This document shows, piece by piece, positions 39,791 through 48,754 of a stretch of DNA of 64,000 bases (its first letter is position 1; each line of letters opens with the position of its first letter). The DNA lies in the NCBI GenBank assembly GCA_019637195.1, contig JAHBWA010000002.1, positions 102,986 to 166,985 of the forward strand, in the 5' to 3' direction. The translations under genes were made by a program, and so were the position numbers. The notes beneath the pieces were generated by a model, which saw nothing but the letters and a program-made list of their open reading frames with translations, was not told the DNA's origin and ran no database searches. The stretch comes from Labilithrix sp. GTDB taxonomy: Bacteria > Myxococcota_A > Polyangia > Polyangiales > Polyangiaceae.

Positions 39791-41209
39791 ATGCCCGCTC
39801 ACTCCAGTTCTCCGCGCCTCGCCTTCGTCTCGTCGGTCTCGCTCCTCGCGCTCCTCGGCGCGCTCACGAACGTGGCCTGCAGCGAATCGAGCGACGGCGC
39901 GCCGGGCGGCGACGACGACGCGTCGATCGACGGCGGCGCCGAGGCCTCCGCGTGCGCGAGCGAGGGCGCCGGCTCGATCGCGATCGTCGTGACCGGCCTC
40001 CCCGAAGGCCTCGACGCGAAGCTCACGCTCACCACGCCGTCGGGCGCCGAGGTCGAGGTGACCGCCGGCGCGACGCTCGCCGATCAGCCGGCCGGCACGT
40101 ATTCGATGACCGCGGCGCGCGCGGCGGCGCCCGACCCGATCGTGCGCACGGTCTACGAGGCGACCACGAGCTCGTTCTGCCTCGAAGCGACGCAGACCCA
40201 AACCGTGACCGTGGCCTTCGCGCCGGTCGCGACGAGCAACAAGCTCTGGTCGACGAACGGGACCAGCCCGACCAGTCAGCTCCTCGGCTTCGCGGCGGCG
40301 GACCTCGGCGCGACCGGATCGCCGAGCGCCACCGTGGCGACCAAGGGCGCGGGCGGCGCCGGCTCGGCCGCGGGCAAGGCGGCGGCGTTCGACAAGGAGG
40401 GCAACCTCTGGTCGCTCGGCGCCACGACCGCCGACGCGCCCATCCTGCGCTTCGCCGCCGCCGATCTCGGCGGGTCGGGCGACAAGACCGCCGACCGCAA
40501 GATCGTCCCGCGGCTCAGCGGGTGCATGCCGGGCCCCGCGGCGCTCGCCTTCGCGCCCGACGGCGCGCTCTGGGCCACCGTGCCGTGCGCGAACCAGGTG
40601 CTCCGCATCTCGCCCGAGACGCTGCGAGGCTCCAAAGACTACACGCCCGTCGACGACGACCTCGCGACCGGCTCGACCGGGCCGCGCGCCGTCGCGTTCG
40701 ACGAGGACGGGAACATGTGGATCTCCGACGACACGAGCCTCCGGCGCTACGCGGCCGCGAGCCTCGCGCCCGGACAGCCGCACGTGCCCGACTACGAGAT
40801 CAAGGCGAAGGCCGAGAACGATAACCCCTTGCCGCCCGACGCGCTCGCGTTCGACAAGGACGGCAACCTCTGGACGACGAGCTTCGGCGCGAACGTGATC
40901 TACAAGGTCACGCCGGCCGAGCTCACGCCCGACGGCGCGTCGCGCGAGATCCTGCCGTCGGTAGCGATCACCGTCTCGGTCGGCGCGCTCCTCGAGAGCA
41001 TCGCGTTCGACGAGAGCGGCGGCCTCTGGCTCACGTACAGCCAGGGCAAGATCGCGCGGCTCGCGCCCGACCAGCTCGTCACGAGCACCACCGGCGGCGA
41101 TCCGACGATCCCGAGCACGATCGTGACGAGCGCAGACATCGGCTACGCCGGGGGCATGGCGTTCTTCCCCGCCGCCGCGGCGCTGCCGCTCTACAGCCGC
41201 TTCGAGTGA
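39791..41209 (+). CDS. Lipoprotein with NHL/SMP-30-like beta-propeller
   Basis: 472 residues. Signal 'LALLGALTNVACSES' (lipobox). After an Asp/Gly-rich linker and a small beta domain (about 55-135), residues of about 150-460 form repeated blades: 'AAFDKEGNLWSLGATT', 'ALAFAPDGALWATVPC', 'AVAFDEDGNMWISDDT' and 'ALAFDKDGNLWTTSFG', the NHL/SMP-30/virginiamycin-B-lyase pattern. Six blades are visible. It may bind or hydrolyse a lactone or simply act as a scaffold; no catalytic residues were assigned. Outer-membrane or surface location is likely. Confidence 0.85.
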   Translation: MPAHSSSPRLAFVSSVSLLALLGALTNVACSESSDGAPGGDDDASIDGGAEASACASEGAGSIAIVVTGLPEGLDAKLTLTTPSGAEVEVTAGATLADQPAGTYSMTAARAAAPDPIVRTVYEATTSSFCLEATQTQTVTVAFAPVATSNKLWSTNGTSPTSQLLGFAAADLGATGSPSATVATKGAGGAGSAAGKAAAFDKEGNLWSLGATTADAPILRFAAADLGGSGDKTADRKIVPRLSGCMPGPAALAFAPDGALWATVPCANQVLRISPETLRGSKDYTPVDDDLATGSTGPRAVAFDEDGNMWISDDTSLRRYAAASLAPGQPHVPDYEIKAKAENDNPLPPDALAFDKDGNLWTTSFGANVIYKVTPAELTPDGASREILPSVAITVSVGALLESIAFDESGGLWLTYSQGKIARLAPDQLVTSTTGGDPTIPSTIVTSADIGYAGGMAFFPAAAALPLYSRFE

Positions 41210-41439
41210 GCGGAGGCCGCTTCGAGTGCGCGGACGCTTCGCGTGACGACTCCGCGTGCCCGGACCGTGGGCGCGCGGGCGGGTGCGCGCACCTGTGGCA
41301 TGCGCCATGCTAAGCACGTCCCGCCGACGGCACGTCTCGGGACGGGACGTCGGCGGTCGCAACCTCGCCGAGGATCTTTCACGTGGCAGTCCTTCGTCCA
41401 CGACCGGTCCGCGCAACGCTCGCGCGGCTCGCGCAAAGT

Positions 41440-43155
41440 ATGCGTGCGCGCTGGCTCGGCGCGCTGGTCGTCGGCGCGTGCTCCACGGCCGACGCCCCGG
41501 GTGACAGCGACACGTCCCCGCCGGACGTCCCGCGACCGACACCACCTCCCGCCTGGGAGGACGTCGCCGGCGAGCGGCTCGCGCCGCTGCCTCCGCATCA
41601 GCACGCCACGACCACGCGGTTCTCGACGCACGACGTCTGCGCCCAGTGCCACTCCGCGGGCGACGGCGTGCTCCGCGACGAGAAGGGGCGAGACGTCTCG
41701 CCGGTCGGCACGTGGAAGGCCTCGCCGATGGCGCTCGCGGTGCGCGACCCGTACTACCTCGCGGTCTTCGCCGACGAGCTCGCGTTTCGTCCGAACCTCA
41801 ACCTCACGGTCGAGCAGACGTGCACGCGCTGCCACGCCCCCGAGGCGTCTGTCGAGCTCGAGGGTGAAGGGATCGGACCGAGCTTCGCGACGCTGACCAC
41901 CGGCGCGACGACCGAAGCGCACCTCGCGCGTGAGGGCGTCGCGTGCACCGGGTGCCACCAGATCGCCGACAGGGAGCTCGGCACGTTCGCGAGCTTCACG
42001 GGCGGCTTCGTCATCGAGGACGCGCGGCTCATCTACGGGCCGTACCAAGATCCTCGCGGCAACTTCATGCGCACGGTGACGAACTTCACGCCCACGTACG
42101 GCGCGCACGTGTCGCGGAGCTCGCTCTGCGCGACGTGCCACACGGTCATCACGCGGCCGCGCGACGCCAAGGGCAACGTCGGACCGAACTTCCCCGAGCA
42201 GACGCCCTACCTCGAGTGGGCGGTGTCGGCGTACGCGACCGAAGGCGCGCCCGGCGAGCGCGCGGCCGAGTGCCAGGACTGCCACATGCCGGCGACGTCG
42301 GACGACGACGTCGCGCTCGACCTCGCGATCGCCAAACAGCCCGACGGGCTCCCTCGCCGGACGCCCTTCCGGCGGCACGGCTTCGCCGGCGCGAACGTCG
42401 CGCTGTCTCGCTTCGGCGCGAGCGATCCGAGCTGGTTCGGCGCCGACGTGACCAAGGACGAGCACGAGGCGCAGGCGCGCTCGGCGGAGGCGATGCTGCG
42501 CCGCGCCGCGAGGCTCGAGACCCGCGAGGTGCGCCGCGCCGGCGAGGGGCTCGAGGTGGTGGTCGTCGTCTCGAACGCGTCGGGCCACAAGTTCCCGACC
42601 GGCTATCCCTCGCGTCGCGCGTTCCTTCACGTCGCCGTGACCGCGCCCGACGGGAGCGTCGTGTTCGAGTCGGGCAGGACGGACGCGTACGGCCGACTCG
42701 TCTCGCCGACGGGCGCGCTGGTCGAGCCGAAGACGTTCCACCCGCATCTCGACGTCGTCGATCGCGAGGACCTCGTGCAGATCTACGAGTCGGTGCCCGT
42801 CGACGTTCAGGGCAAGGTCGCGCATCGCCCGCTCGACGCGCTCCGCTACGCGAAGGACAACCGCCTTCTCCCCGTCGGCTTCGATCGAAAGAGCCGCTTC
42901 TCGGCGTACGTCGCGCCGATCGGCACCGACGCCGACGCCAACTGGGGACACGAGGACGCCGTCACGTACCGGATCGCCAAGGCGCCGCCCGGCTCGACCG
43001 TGGTCGTCGAGCTGCTCTTTCAGACGGCGCGCCCGTCGGACATCGAGGTGCTCGCCGCGCGCCCCACCCCCGCCGCGCGGCGCCTGTTCGACTTCGCGAA
43101 GGCCGCGCCGCTCACGCCGGTGCTCGTCGCGCGCACCGAAGCGCGCGCGCCGTGA
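41440..43155 (+). CDS. Pentahaem cytochrome c lipoprotein
   Basis: 571 residues from ATG 41440 (an upstream in-frame ATG at 41383 gives a poorer signal). Lipobox 'RWLGALVVGACSTA'. Five CxxCH haem sites: CAQCH, CTRCH, CTGCH, CATCH and CQDCH, all in the first half (about residues 65-290). The second half is beta-rich and contains 'VVVVSNASGHKFPTGYPSRRAFLHVAVTAPDG', a common C-terminal domain of multihaem cytochromes of the tetrahaem/decahaem group. Likely an outer-membrane electron carrier. No partner redox gene is adjacent. Confidence 0.9.
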   Translation: MRARWLGALVVGACSTADAPGDSDTSPPDVPRPTPPPAWEDVAGERLAPLPPHQHATTTRFSTHDVCAQCHSAGDGVLRDEKGRDVSPVGTWKASPMALAVRDPYYLAVFADELAFRPNLNLTVEQTCTRCHAPEASVELEGEGIGPSFATLTTGATTEAHLAREGVACTGCHQIADRELGTFASFTGGFVIEDARLIYGPYQDPRGNFMRTVTNFTPTYGAHVSRSSLCATCHTVITRPRDAKGNVGPNFPEQTPYLEWAVSAYATEGAPGERAAECQDCHMPATSDDDVALDLAIAKQPDGLPRRTPFRRHGFAGANVALSRFGASDPSWFGADVTKDEHEAQARSAEAMLRRAARLETREVRRAGEGLEVVVVVSNASGHKFPTGYPSRRAFLHVAVTAPDGSVVFESGRTDAYGRLVSPTGALVEPKTFHPHLDVVDREDLVQIYESVPVDVQGKVAHRPLDALRYAKDNRLLPVGFDRKSRFSAYVAPIGTDADANWGHEDAVTYRIAKAPPGSTVVVELLFQTARPSDIEVLAARPTPAARRLFDFAKAAPLTPVLVARTEARAP

Positions 43156-43208
43156 GTTAGCCTAGCGACGAACGGGGTTCTTCTCGACATTGCGAGCAGC
43201 GCGGTGCG

Positions 43209-43914
43209 ATGAATACGGCGCAGGGTCAGGGCGGAGCTCCGACGGGCACGATCGAGCTCCTCGACGGCGCGACGAGCCTCGGAACCCAACCGCTCGTGGC
43301 CGGCGTCGCGTCGATCTCGACGGCGGGGCTGGCGGCCGGCACGCACGCTCTCCGCGAAGTACAGCGGCGACCCGACGTACGCCGCGGGGACCGGCACCGC
43401 CTCGCTGACCATCGACAAGGCCGCGACGACGACGACCCTCGTCTCCTCCGCCAACCCCTCGAACGTCGGCGACGACGTCACGTTCAGCGTCACCGTCGCG
43501 TCGGCGGCCACCGGCTTCACCGGCGACGTCGAGATCTTCGATGGAACGACGTCGCTCGGCAAGGCGACGCTCACGAGCGGCAAAGCGAGCTTCTCGACCA
43601 AGACGCTCGCGCAAGGCATCAGCGCGACCTACATAGGCAACGCGAGCTTCGCGAGCAGCAGCTCGCCGAGCGTGAAGCAGTCTGTCCATGCCGCGACCAC
43701 GTCACCCTCGCCCGACGCCGGATCGCCGGCCCCGGACGTCGATGCGTCAGCCGCAGCGCCCCCCGCCGACTCGGGCTGCAGCGCGAGCCCGTCGGGGTCG
43801 ACGAGCACGCTCCCCGGAGCCGCGATGTTCGCGCTCGTGGGCATCGGTACGATGCTGACGCGTCGCCGCCCTGCGCGGGCGACGTCCGCTTCGAGCCGTC
43901 GATCGGCACGATGA
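43209..43914 (+). pseudogene. Decayed Ig-like repeat protein with MYXO-CTERM-like tail
   Basis: Two Ig-like (Big-type) repeats can be followed only by changing frame. The first frame gives 'PTGTIELLDGATSLGTQPLV' and 'ASISTAGLAAGTHAL'; at about 43353 two bases appear lost and the next frame continues 'AKYSGDPTYAAGTGTASLTIDK', then a second repeat 'GDVEIFDGTTSLGKATLTSG'. The end, 'DSGCSASPSGSTSTLPG', a hydrophobic stretch and 'RRRPAR', resembles a MYXO-CTERM sorting tail. There is no signal peptide; the first in-frame stop upstream lies only 50 bp before the first ATG. So the gene is both truncated and frameshifted, unless the frameshift is a sequence error. Confidence 0.7.
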
Positions 43915-44245
43915 GAAGCTCGACGAGCACGACGCGGACGAACCATGGCGACCGCGCGAGCGGCAGGCGAACGCCGTGACATCGGCTTCGGCGCGGCGAG
44001 CTCGTCGAGCGCGCGACTGCCCGCGAGCGACCGACTGACGCATCCATGCGACGGTCGAACGGAACGCGGATCTGCCCGCCGCGCGCGCCGCAGTCGGCGG
44101 CGATATCACTCGCCGTTCCCTCCGACCGCTGCACGCCCCCACGCCCGAGGAGCGGGCCGCGACCTCCGCTCCGCGAGCGCCGCTTCTGCATGTCCCTCGA
44201 GGCGGCGCTCTGGCGCCACACCCGGGTTCCGAGGCATCATGGAAC
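43915..44245. other. 331-bp gene-free stretch
   Basis: Between the decayed Ig gene and the Cys-rich lipoprotein. Several overlapping open frames on both strands have poor codon character and no motif, so no gene was called. A promoter for 44246 must lie here but no box was recognised. Confidence 0.5.
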
Positions 44246-44989
44246 ATGCGCCGAGCGTTCCTTGCGTGTCTTGGGCTTCCGTTCGTGCTCATCGCGGCGT
44301 GTGGGGGTGACGATTCGCCGACGCCAGCCTCGACGTCGACGCCAACGAACGACGCCGGCGGGGACTCGAGCGGCCCCGCGCCGTGCACGCAAACGCAGAT
44401 GAGCGGCGACTGCCAACGGATCGTCTGCAATCCGGACGGTACGACGACGAACCAACCAGACGACACCGACGTCCCTGCTCCCGGCGAGTGCGGCAGCGAG
44501 ACATGTGAAGGCGGCAAGCGAGTGCCGGCGACGCAAAAGGCCGCGGGCACCGCATGCACGGGCGGGCTTTGCGATGGCAAAGGCGCCTGCGATCGGAAGC
44601 TAGGAGAGGCCTGCGCGACCAAGGAGGACTGTCCGTCCGGCTTCTGCGTCGACGGCGTTTGCTGTCTCGAGGCCTGCACGGGGGAATGCAAAGCCTGCAA
44701 CGTCGAAGGCGCCAAGGGCCTGTGCACGAACCTCCCTTACCTACACGAGGACGAGTCGTACGAGAACGCGACCGGCACGAAGGTCGATTGCACGACCGCC
44801 GTCGGCGGCGCGCGGTGCAATGGCAACGGCAAGTGTCTCAGGACCCAGGGCACCGCATGCGTCGACGACGCGACCTGTATGGGCGGAGCGTGTTCGGCTG
44901 CGAACAAGTGCCTGGGCGCGCCTGGCGAGCTTTGCGGCGCGCTCGGCGATTGCGTCTCGAATCAGTGCGCGATGGGCGTTTGCAAGTAG
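44246..44989 (+). CDS. Cysteine-rich lipoprotein (Dickkopf-like Cys pattern)
   Basis: 247 residues with signal 'GLPFVLIAACGGDD'. About 28 cysteines are arranged in repeated 'C-x5-C-x-x-GxC' and 'DCPSGFCVDGVCCLEACTG' units, the pattern seen in many myxobacterial surface lipoproteins. It should form several disulfides outside the cytoplasm. Function unknown. A Cys-rich unit 'GACSAANKCLGAPGELCGAL' repeats near the C-terminus. Convergent with the AgmX-like gene 135 bp away. Confidence 0.82.
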   Translation: MRRAFLACLGLPFVLIAACGGDDSPTPASTSTPTNDAGGDSSGPAPCTQTQMSGDCQRIVCNPDGTTTNQPDDTDVPAPGECGSETCEGGKRVPATQKAAGTACTGGLCDGKGACDRKLGEACATKEDCPSGFCVDGVCCLEACTGECKACNVEGAKGLCTNLPYLHEDESYENATGTKVDCTTAVGGARCNGNGKCLRTQGTACVDDATCMGGACSAANKCLGAPGELCGALGDCVSNQCAMGVCK

Positions 44990-45124
44990 GGCGCGAGGCA
45001 CACCGAGCTCTCGCGCCGCTCCGCGCGAGCGGCCTCGCCCTCGTCATCCCTGCGCGATCTCCGTTTCATTGGGTCGTTCGCGAGCTCGCCTTCGTTCGAC
45101 GAGCGCGACTTCCCGCGCCGGAAC

Positions 45125-45811
45125 TCAGTACGTCGTCGTGAACGAATCCATCTTTCCGTTCGACGGCCACGAGAACGTGCGCACGTATCGGTCGATGCAG
45201 CCCGCGATGTCCGGGTCGGGCGGGCGCGTGGAGACGCTGACGCCGGCGGCGCGGCCCAGCTTGATCGCGACCTTGACGGTCACCTTCATGCTGTCGGGTG
45301 CGCCGCATTCGCCGACGAATGTGCCGTTGTCCATCGGACCCGCGAGCTGAGCATTGGTGAGATCGGGCTCGGCCTTGCTGCCCATCCTGATCTCTTGCTC
45401 GTTCGACGCGATCGCCGCCTCGTACGTCGGTCCCGCCGGACCGCGACCGCGGAAGGGAGGCTGGAAGTCCTCGGTTCCTTCGTCACGGTTGCCTTCATCG
45501 CCTTGGTCGTCGTCGCTGCCGTTGCCGCCTCCGCCACCACCGCGCTCGCCGTGATCGCCTTGGCTGCGGCGCGGCCTGGCCCCCGCGCGCGGCTTGCCCG
45601 GGCGCCCTCTCTTTTTGGCTGACTTCGACTTACCGCGACCGGCCCGCGCGTCCGCGGACGCGTCGCCGACGAGACCACCGTCGTGCTGCGCTGCGCCCGT
45701 ATCCGTATCCGTCGCGGTGGCTTGTCTCCAGAGGTAGAAGCCGCCGCCGCCGCCCGCCGCGATCGCAACGATCACGACGACCACCGTTGCCCATCGGCGC
45801 CGCGCCTCCAT
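45125..45811 (-). CDS. AgmX/PglI-like C-terminal-domain membrane protein
   Basis: 228 residues. N-terminal membrane segment (about 8-28, 'WATVVVVIVAIAAGGGGGFYL'), a long Lys/Arg/Gly/Asp-rich disordered linker, then a C-terminal domain (about 160-228): 'GTFVGECGAPDSMKVTVKVAIKLGRAAGVSVSTRPPD', 'IAGCIDRYVRTFSWPSNGKMDSFTTTY'. Two Cys flank this domain, the layout of the AgmX/TonB-C-like domains that are abundant in myxobacteria. It may link inner membrane to an envelope complex. Its start is only 8 bp from the divergent phosphatase gene, so both share one small promoter region. Confidence 0.72.
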   Translation of the reverse strand: MEARRRWATVVVVIVAIAAGGGGGFYLWRQATATDTDTGAAQHDGGLVGDASADARAGRGKSKSAKKRGRPGKPRAGARPRRSQGDHGERGGGGGGNGSDDDQGDEGNRDEGTEDFQPPFRGRGPAGPTYEAAIASNEQEIRMGSKAEPDLTNAQLAGPMDNGTFVGECGAPDSMKVTVKVAIKLGRAAGVSVSTRPPDPDIAGCIDRYVRTFSWPSNGKMDSFTTTY

Positions 45812-45818
45812 CCGCGCA

Positions 45819-46328
45819 ATGCTAGCCTCCCGAGGTGTGAGCGCTCAGAAAGTCCGAGTGTGCTTTGTCTGTTCGGGAAACATTTGCCGCTCGCCCACGG
45901 CCGAAGGCGTCTTCAAGAAGCTCGTCGCGGAGGCGGGGCTCGCCCATGCCTTCGACGTCGAGAGCGCCGGAATCGGGAACTGGCACGTCGGAGAGCGACC
46001 GGATCCGCGCACCCTCCGCGCCGCCGAGACACGTGGCTATCGCCTCGAAAGCCGCGCCCAACAGTGGAAGGCGCGCGATTTCGATCGGTTCGACTACGTC
46101 GTCGCGATGGACCGGACTCACGTGCACTCACTCGTTCGGCTTGCGACGACCGAGACGATGAAGGCGAAGATCTCCCTCGCGCGCGCCCACGTCCAGGGCG
46201 GCCCGCGCGACGCGGACGTGCCCGATCCCTACTATGGCGAGCTCGAGGGGTTCGACGAGGTCGTCGACATCTGCGTCGAGGCGTGCACGGCGCTCCTCGC
46301 CGGCCTACGTCGGAAGCACGGGCTGTGA
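45819..46328 (+). CDS. Low-molecular-weight protein-tyrosine phosphatase family protein
   Basis: 169 residues from ATG 45819; a GTG at 45837 gives a more usual 163. The P-loop 'CSGNICRSPTAEGVF' (Cys18 to Arg24, Cx5R) and the general acid 'DVPDPYYGELEGFDEVVDIC' (DPY) are intact. It is coupled (4-bp overlap, GTGA) to a fructosamine-kinase-family gene. In humans and some bacteria this phosphatase family removes phosphate from ribulosamine phosphates on proteins, so the natural substrate here may be a glycation adduct instead of phosphotyrosine. Confidence 0.93.
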   Translation: MLASRGVSAQKVRVCFVCSGNICRSPTAEGVFKKLVAEAGLAHAFDVESAGIGNWHVGERPDPRTLRAAETRGYRLESRAQQWKARDFDRFDYVVAMDRTHVHSLVRLATTETMKAKISLARAHVQGGPRDADVPDPYYGELEGFDEVVDICVEACTALLAGLRRKHGL

Positions 46329-47173
46329 CCGCGGCGTCCGCGGCGACGATCGCCGAGGCGCTCGAAGACGCCCTCGGCTCTCGACCACGTGATGCTTCTT
46401 CGTCGGCACCGAGCGCGAGCGTCGTGGAGCTCTGCGACGGGCGCCGCGTGTTCGTGAAGGCGCCGCGCGATCGGCGCGCGCAGGCGATGGTCGACGCCGA
46501 GGAGCATGGCCTCGCGTTTTTGCGTGGTCGAAGTGCGCTCCGTGTGCCGAGCGTGCTGGCCCGTGGTGCCGACTTCCTCGTCCTGGAGATCCTCGATCTC
46601 TGCCCCCTCGACGGCGCCGCCGCCGAGAGGTTCGGACACGCGCTCGCCACTCTGCATCGAAGCGGCGCGCCGTCGTTCGGTCTCGATCGCGACAACTTCA
46701 TCGGACTCACCGAGCAGCGCAATACTCCACACGCACGCTGGGCGGACTTCTACCGCGACGAACGGATCCTGGCGATGGCGAGCCGTTGTGATCTCGACCC
46801 AGACACACGCGCGCTCATCGACACAGTCGCTGAACGAATGGACGAGCTGGTCGGGGACGCCGAGCCGCCCTCTCGGCTTCACGGCGACCTCTGGTCCGGA
46901 AACGCATGCGCGGACGCGCAGGGGATGCCCTGCGTCTTCGACCCTGCCGTCTCCGGCGGCTCGCGCGAGCTCGACCTCGCGATGATGCGTCTTTTCGGCG
47001 GCTTTTCCCGGCGCACGTTCGATGCGTACGAGGAGAGCTTCCCACTTTTGCCCGGACACGCGGACCGCATCGCGCTCTATCAGCTCTATTTTCTGTTGGT
47101 CCACGTCGCGATCTTCGGTGCCGGATACGTCGCGCAGACCGACCGATGCCTGCGCGCGATCCTTCGGACGTGA
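46325..47173 (+). CDS. Fructosamine kinase family protein (ribulosamine/erythrulosamine 3-kinase-like)
   Basis: 282 residues from the GTG overlapping the phosphatase stop. Family signatures: 'VFVKAPRDRRAQ', 'LHRSGAPSFGLDRDNFIG', catalytic 'SRLHGDLWSGNACAD' and Mg-binding 'CVFDPAVSGGSRELDLAMMRLFGGF'. It should phosphorylate the third carbon of ketosamine adducts, making them unstable so the protein is released. Bacterial members prefer ribulosamines and erythrulosamines over fructosamines. A cytoplasmic enzyme. Confidence 0.93.
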   Translation: MTAASAATIAEALEDALGSRPRDASSSAPSASVVELCDGRRVFVKAPRDRRAQAMVDAEEHGLAFLRGRSALRVPSVLARGADFLVLEILDLCPLDGAAAERFGHALATLHRSGAPSFGLDRDNFIGLTEQRNTPHARWADFYRDERILAMASRCDLDPDTRALIDTVAERMDELVGDAEPPSRLHGDLWSGNACADAQGMPCVFDPAVSGGSRELDLAMMRLFGGFSRRTFDAYEESFPLLPGHADRIALYQLYFLLVHVAIFGAGYVAQTDRCLRAILRT

Positions 47174-47187
47174 TCACGCACCTCTGC

Positions 47188-47351
47188 TCAGCGCGGCGAA
47201 CCCTCGATCACCCTGTCCGCGAACACGAGGAACTCGAGCCGTTCGTGATCGAGCGTCTGCATCGACGCCATGTCGGCCGCTTCCCGCACCTCGTTGCGTC
47301 CGCCGGGCGCGGGCACGGCCGAGAGGGAGAGCCGGCGTTCCGAGACACGCC
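47188..47351 (-). pseudogene. C-terminal remnant of a gene cut by the insertion sequence
   Basis: A minus-strand frame with GC3-rich codons (54 codons ending in TGA at 47188-47190) runs open into the left end of the IS. Its tail reads 'MASMQTLDHERLEFLVFADRVIEGSPR'. No family was recognised, and without a clear start it cannot be called a gene. It may be what followed dnaA before the insertion, or chance. Confidence 0.35.
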
Positions 47352-47355
47352 CTAG

Positions 47356-47373
47356 CACTACCTAGTCACTTTT
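47356..47373. repeat. Left inverted repeat of the IS
   Basis: 18-bp terminal repeat, perfectly complementary to 48732-48749; the outer flanking bases extend the match to 23 bp because the target site CTAG is itself palindromic. Confidence 0.92.
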
Positions 47374-47486
47374 ATGGCGGTGCGAGCGTCCTCACCTTCA
47401 GGCCGCATCGCGGGCACGGCGTAGCGAGATGGAGTAGCAGCTGCCGGCGGATCGCCGGGAGCGTCAACGGACGGTGTCCCTCCTCG

Positions 47487-48701
47487 CTACGCCGCGGGTT
47501 TATTTTCGCGGAGCCGCTCCTGCTGAAGGAAGGCGAAGCAGATGAGGGTCATGAGAGCGTGGTGATGCAAGCCGCGCCACGTACGTCCCTCGAAGTGATC
47601 GAGGCCAAGTTCTTCCTTCAGTTGCTGGTGTGCTTGCTCGCACGACCAGCGCGCCTTGATTGCCGAGGCGAGAGTTTTGAGCGCCACATTCGGCGGGTGA
47701 TTCGTGAGGTGGTACTTCACCTCGCCGGTGTGCCGTCGCTCGCCGACAAGCCACGCCTCATCGCCCGGGAGATGAACGCCGTTCGTTGTCTTGGGGCCGT
47801 CAGCAACGCGCACGCGAACGGCGATGAACTCCGCCTCGAGAGGACCCTTGGTTCCGTCTCGCCATGAGATGCGTCGCCACGCCTTCTCTCCGCGCTGGGC
47901 GACAAGTTCCTTCGCCGTTCGACGTGCATGAGTGGGTAGACCGCGAACACGGGGGCGGCCGCCAGCCGGTCCCGGGCGCGGCATCCGGGTATGGGCATTC
48001 ACTGGGTAAAGCTTTTGCTCCGAGATGATTCCGACTGCCCAGAACAACTTCTCTTCGCTGAGACCGCGGCGAAAGTCGGCGCACACGCCGTAGCCCGCGT
48101 CGGCGAGCACCGTACCGAATCGAACGCCCGCCTTCTTCAGTCGGCGTACCTCGTCGAGGGCGATGCGCCACTTCGGCTGGAACTCGATCGCGTCGGGGAC
48201 GTCGACCCTTGCACGTCGCTTCTTGTCGTTGGCCCACGCTTCCGGCAAGTAAAGCCGCAACGCGACAGGAACGGGCACGTCATCCTTCGCGAGGGTGGCG
48301 GATACGAGGCTCTGGCAATTGGCCTGCTTTCCTAGCGCCCCGCAGTACTGGTGCGCAACGCCGACAGACTCAACGCCCTTCTTCGGGAGCGCGGTGTCGT
48401 CGATGATCAGGAAGGCATCGTCGCCGCCGAGCATCGCGTCGGCTTTCTCCCAGAGAACTTCCTCGATCTCCGCCTGATCCCACGCCGACTCGCTGATGAA
48501 GTGCCGAAGCTCTTGATCGTGACCAGGAGCTACCCGCGCAGCGAGTGGCTCGATGCTCTTCCGCTCGCCGGGCAGCAGCAGTCCGCGCAAATAGATCGGT
48601 GCCCATTGCCGCCGCTTCTTGTGCCGCCACGCGTCTAGGAACGGTTGCACGAACCGGTCGAAGCGCTTCTCCCATCCGCTCGCGTGACTCACGCGCTGCA
48701 A
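47487..48701 (-). CDS. IS701-family transposase
   Basis: 404 residues, normal length and unbroken. DDE residues are placed at 'AFLIIDDTALPKKG' (first Asp), 'GTVLADAGYG' (second Asp) and 'CEQAHQQLKEELGLDHFEGR' (Glu, with the YREK-like helix). 'GVAHQYCGALGKQANCQ' is the family's conserved block. It should excise and insert the element by cut-and-paste. Translation would start at 48701, 31 bp inside the right inverted repeat. Confidence 0.95.
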   Translation of the reverse strand: MQRVSHASGWEKRFDRFVQPFLDAWRHKKRRQWAPIYLRGLLLPGERKSIEPLAARVAPGHDQELRHFISESAWDQAEIEEVLWEKADAMLGGDDAFLIIDDTALPKKGVESVGVAHQYCGALGKQANCQSLVSATLAKDDVPVPVALRLYLPEAWANDKKRRARVDVPDAIEFQPKWRIALDEVRRLKKAGVRFGTVLADAGYGVCADFRRGLSEEKLFWAVGIISEQKLYPVNAHTRMPRPGPAGGRPRVRGLPTHARRTAKELVAQRGEKAWRRISWRDGTKGPLEAEFIAVRVRVADGPKTTNGVHLPGDEAWLVGERRHTGEVKYHLTNHPPNVALKTLASAIKARWSCEQAHQQLKEELGLDHFEGRTWRGLHHHALMTLICFAFLQQERLRENKPAA

Positions 48702-48731
48702 TGGAACCCAAGTAGCACCGGATTAACAGAA

Positions 48732-48749
48732 AAAAGTGACTAGGTAGTG
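48732..48749. repeat. Right inverted repeat of the IS
   Basis: 18-bp terminal repeat matching 47356-47373 in reverse complement; CTAG target duplication follows at 48750-48753, two bases before the dnaA stop. Confidence 0.92.
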
Positions 48750-48754
48750 CTAGG

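Larger units (their letters stand above)
47356..48749 (-). mobile_element. IS701-family insertion sequence, complete
   Basis: 1394 bp between perfect inverted repeats CACTACCTAGTCACTTTT (47356-47373) and its complement (48732-48749). Both ends are flanked by CTAG (47352-47355 and 48750-48753), a 4-bp target duplication of the YTAR type that IS701 elements make; because CTAG is palindromic, the exact boundary could shift. One intact transposase gene fills it. It sits directly after the dnaA stop codon. Confidence 0.92.

Noticed and set aside
43619..44727. Minus-strand open frames between the Ig pseudogene and the Cys-rich lipoprotein
   Set aside because: Ser/Arg/Pro-rich translations, no start context, and they lie antisense to coding DNA at both ends.
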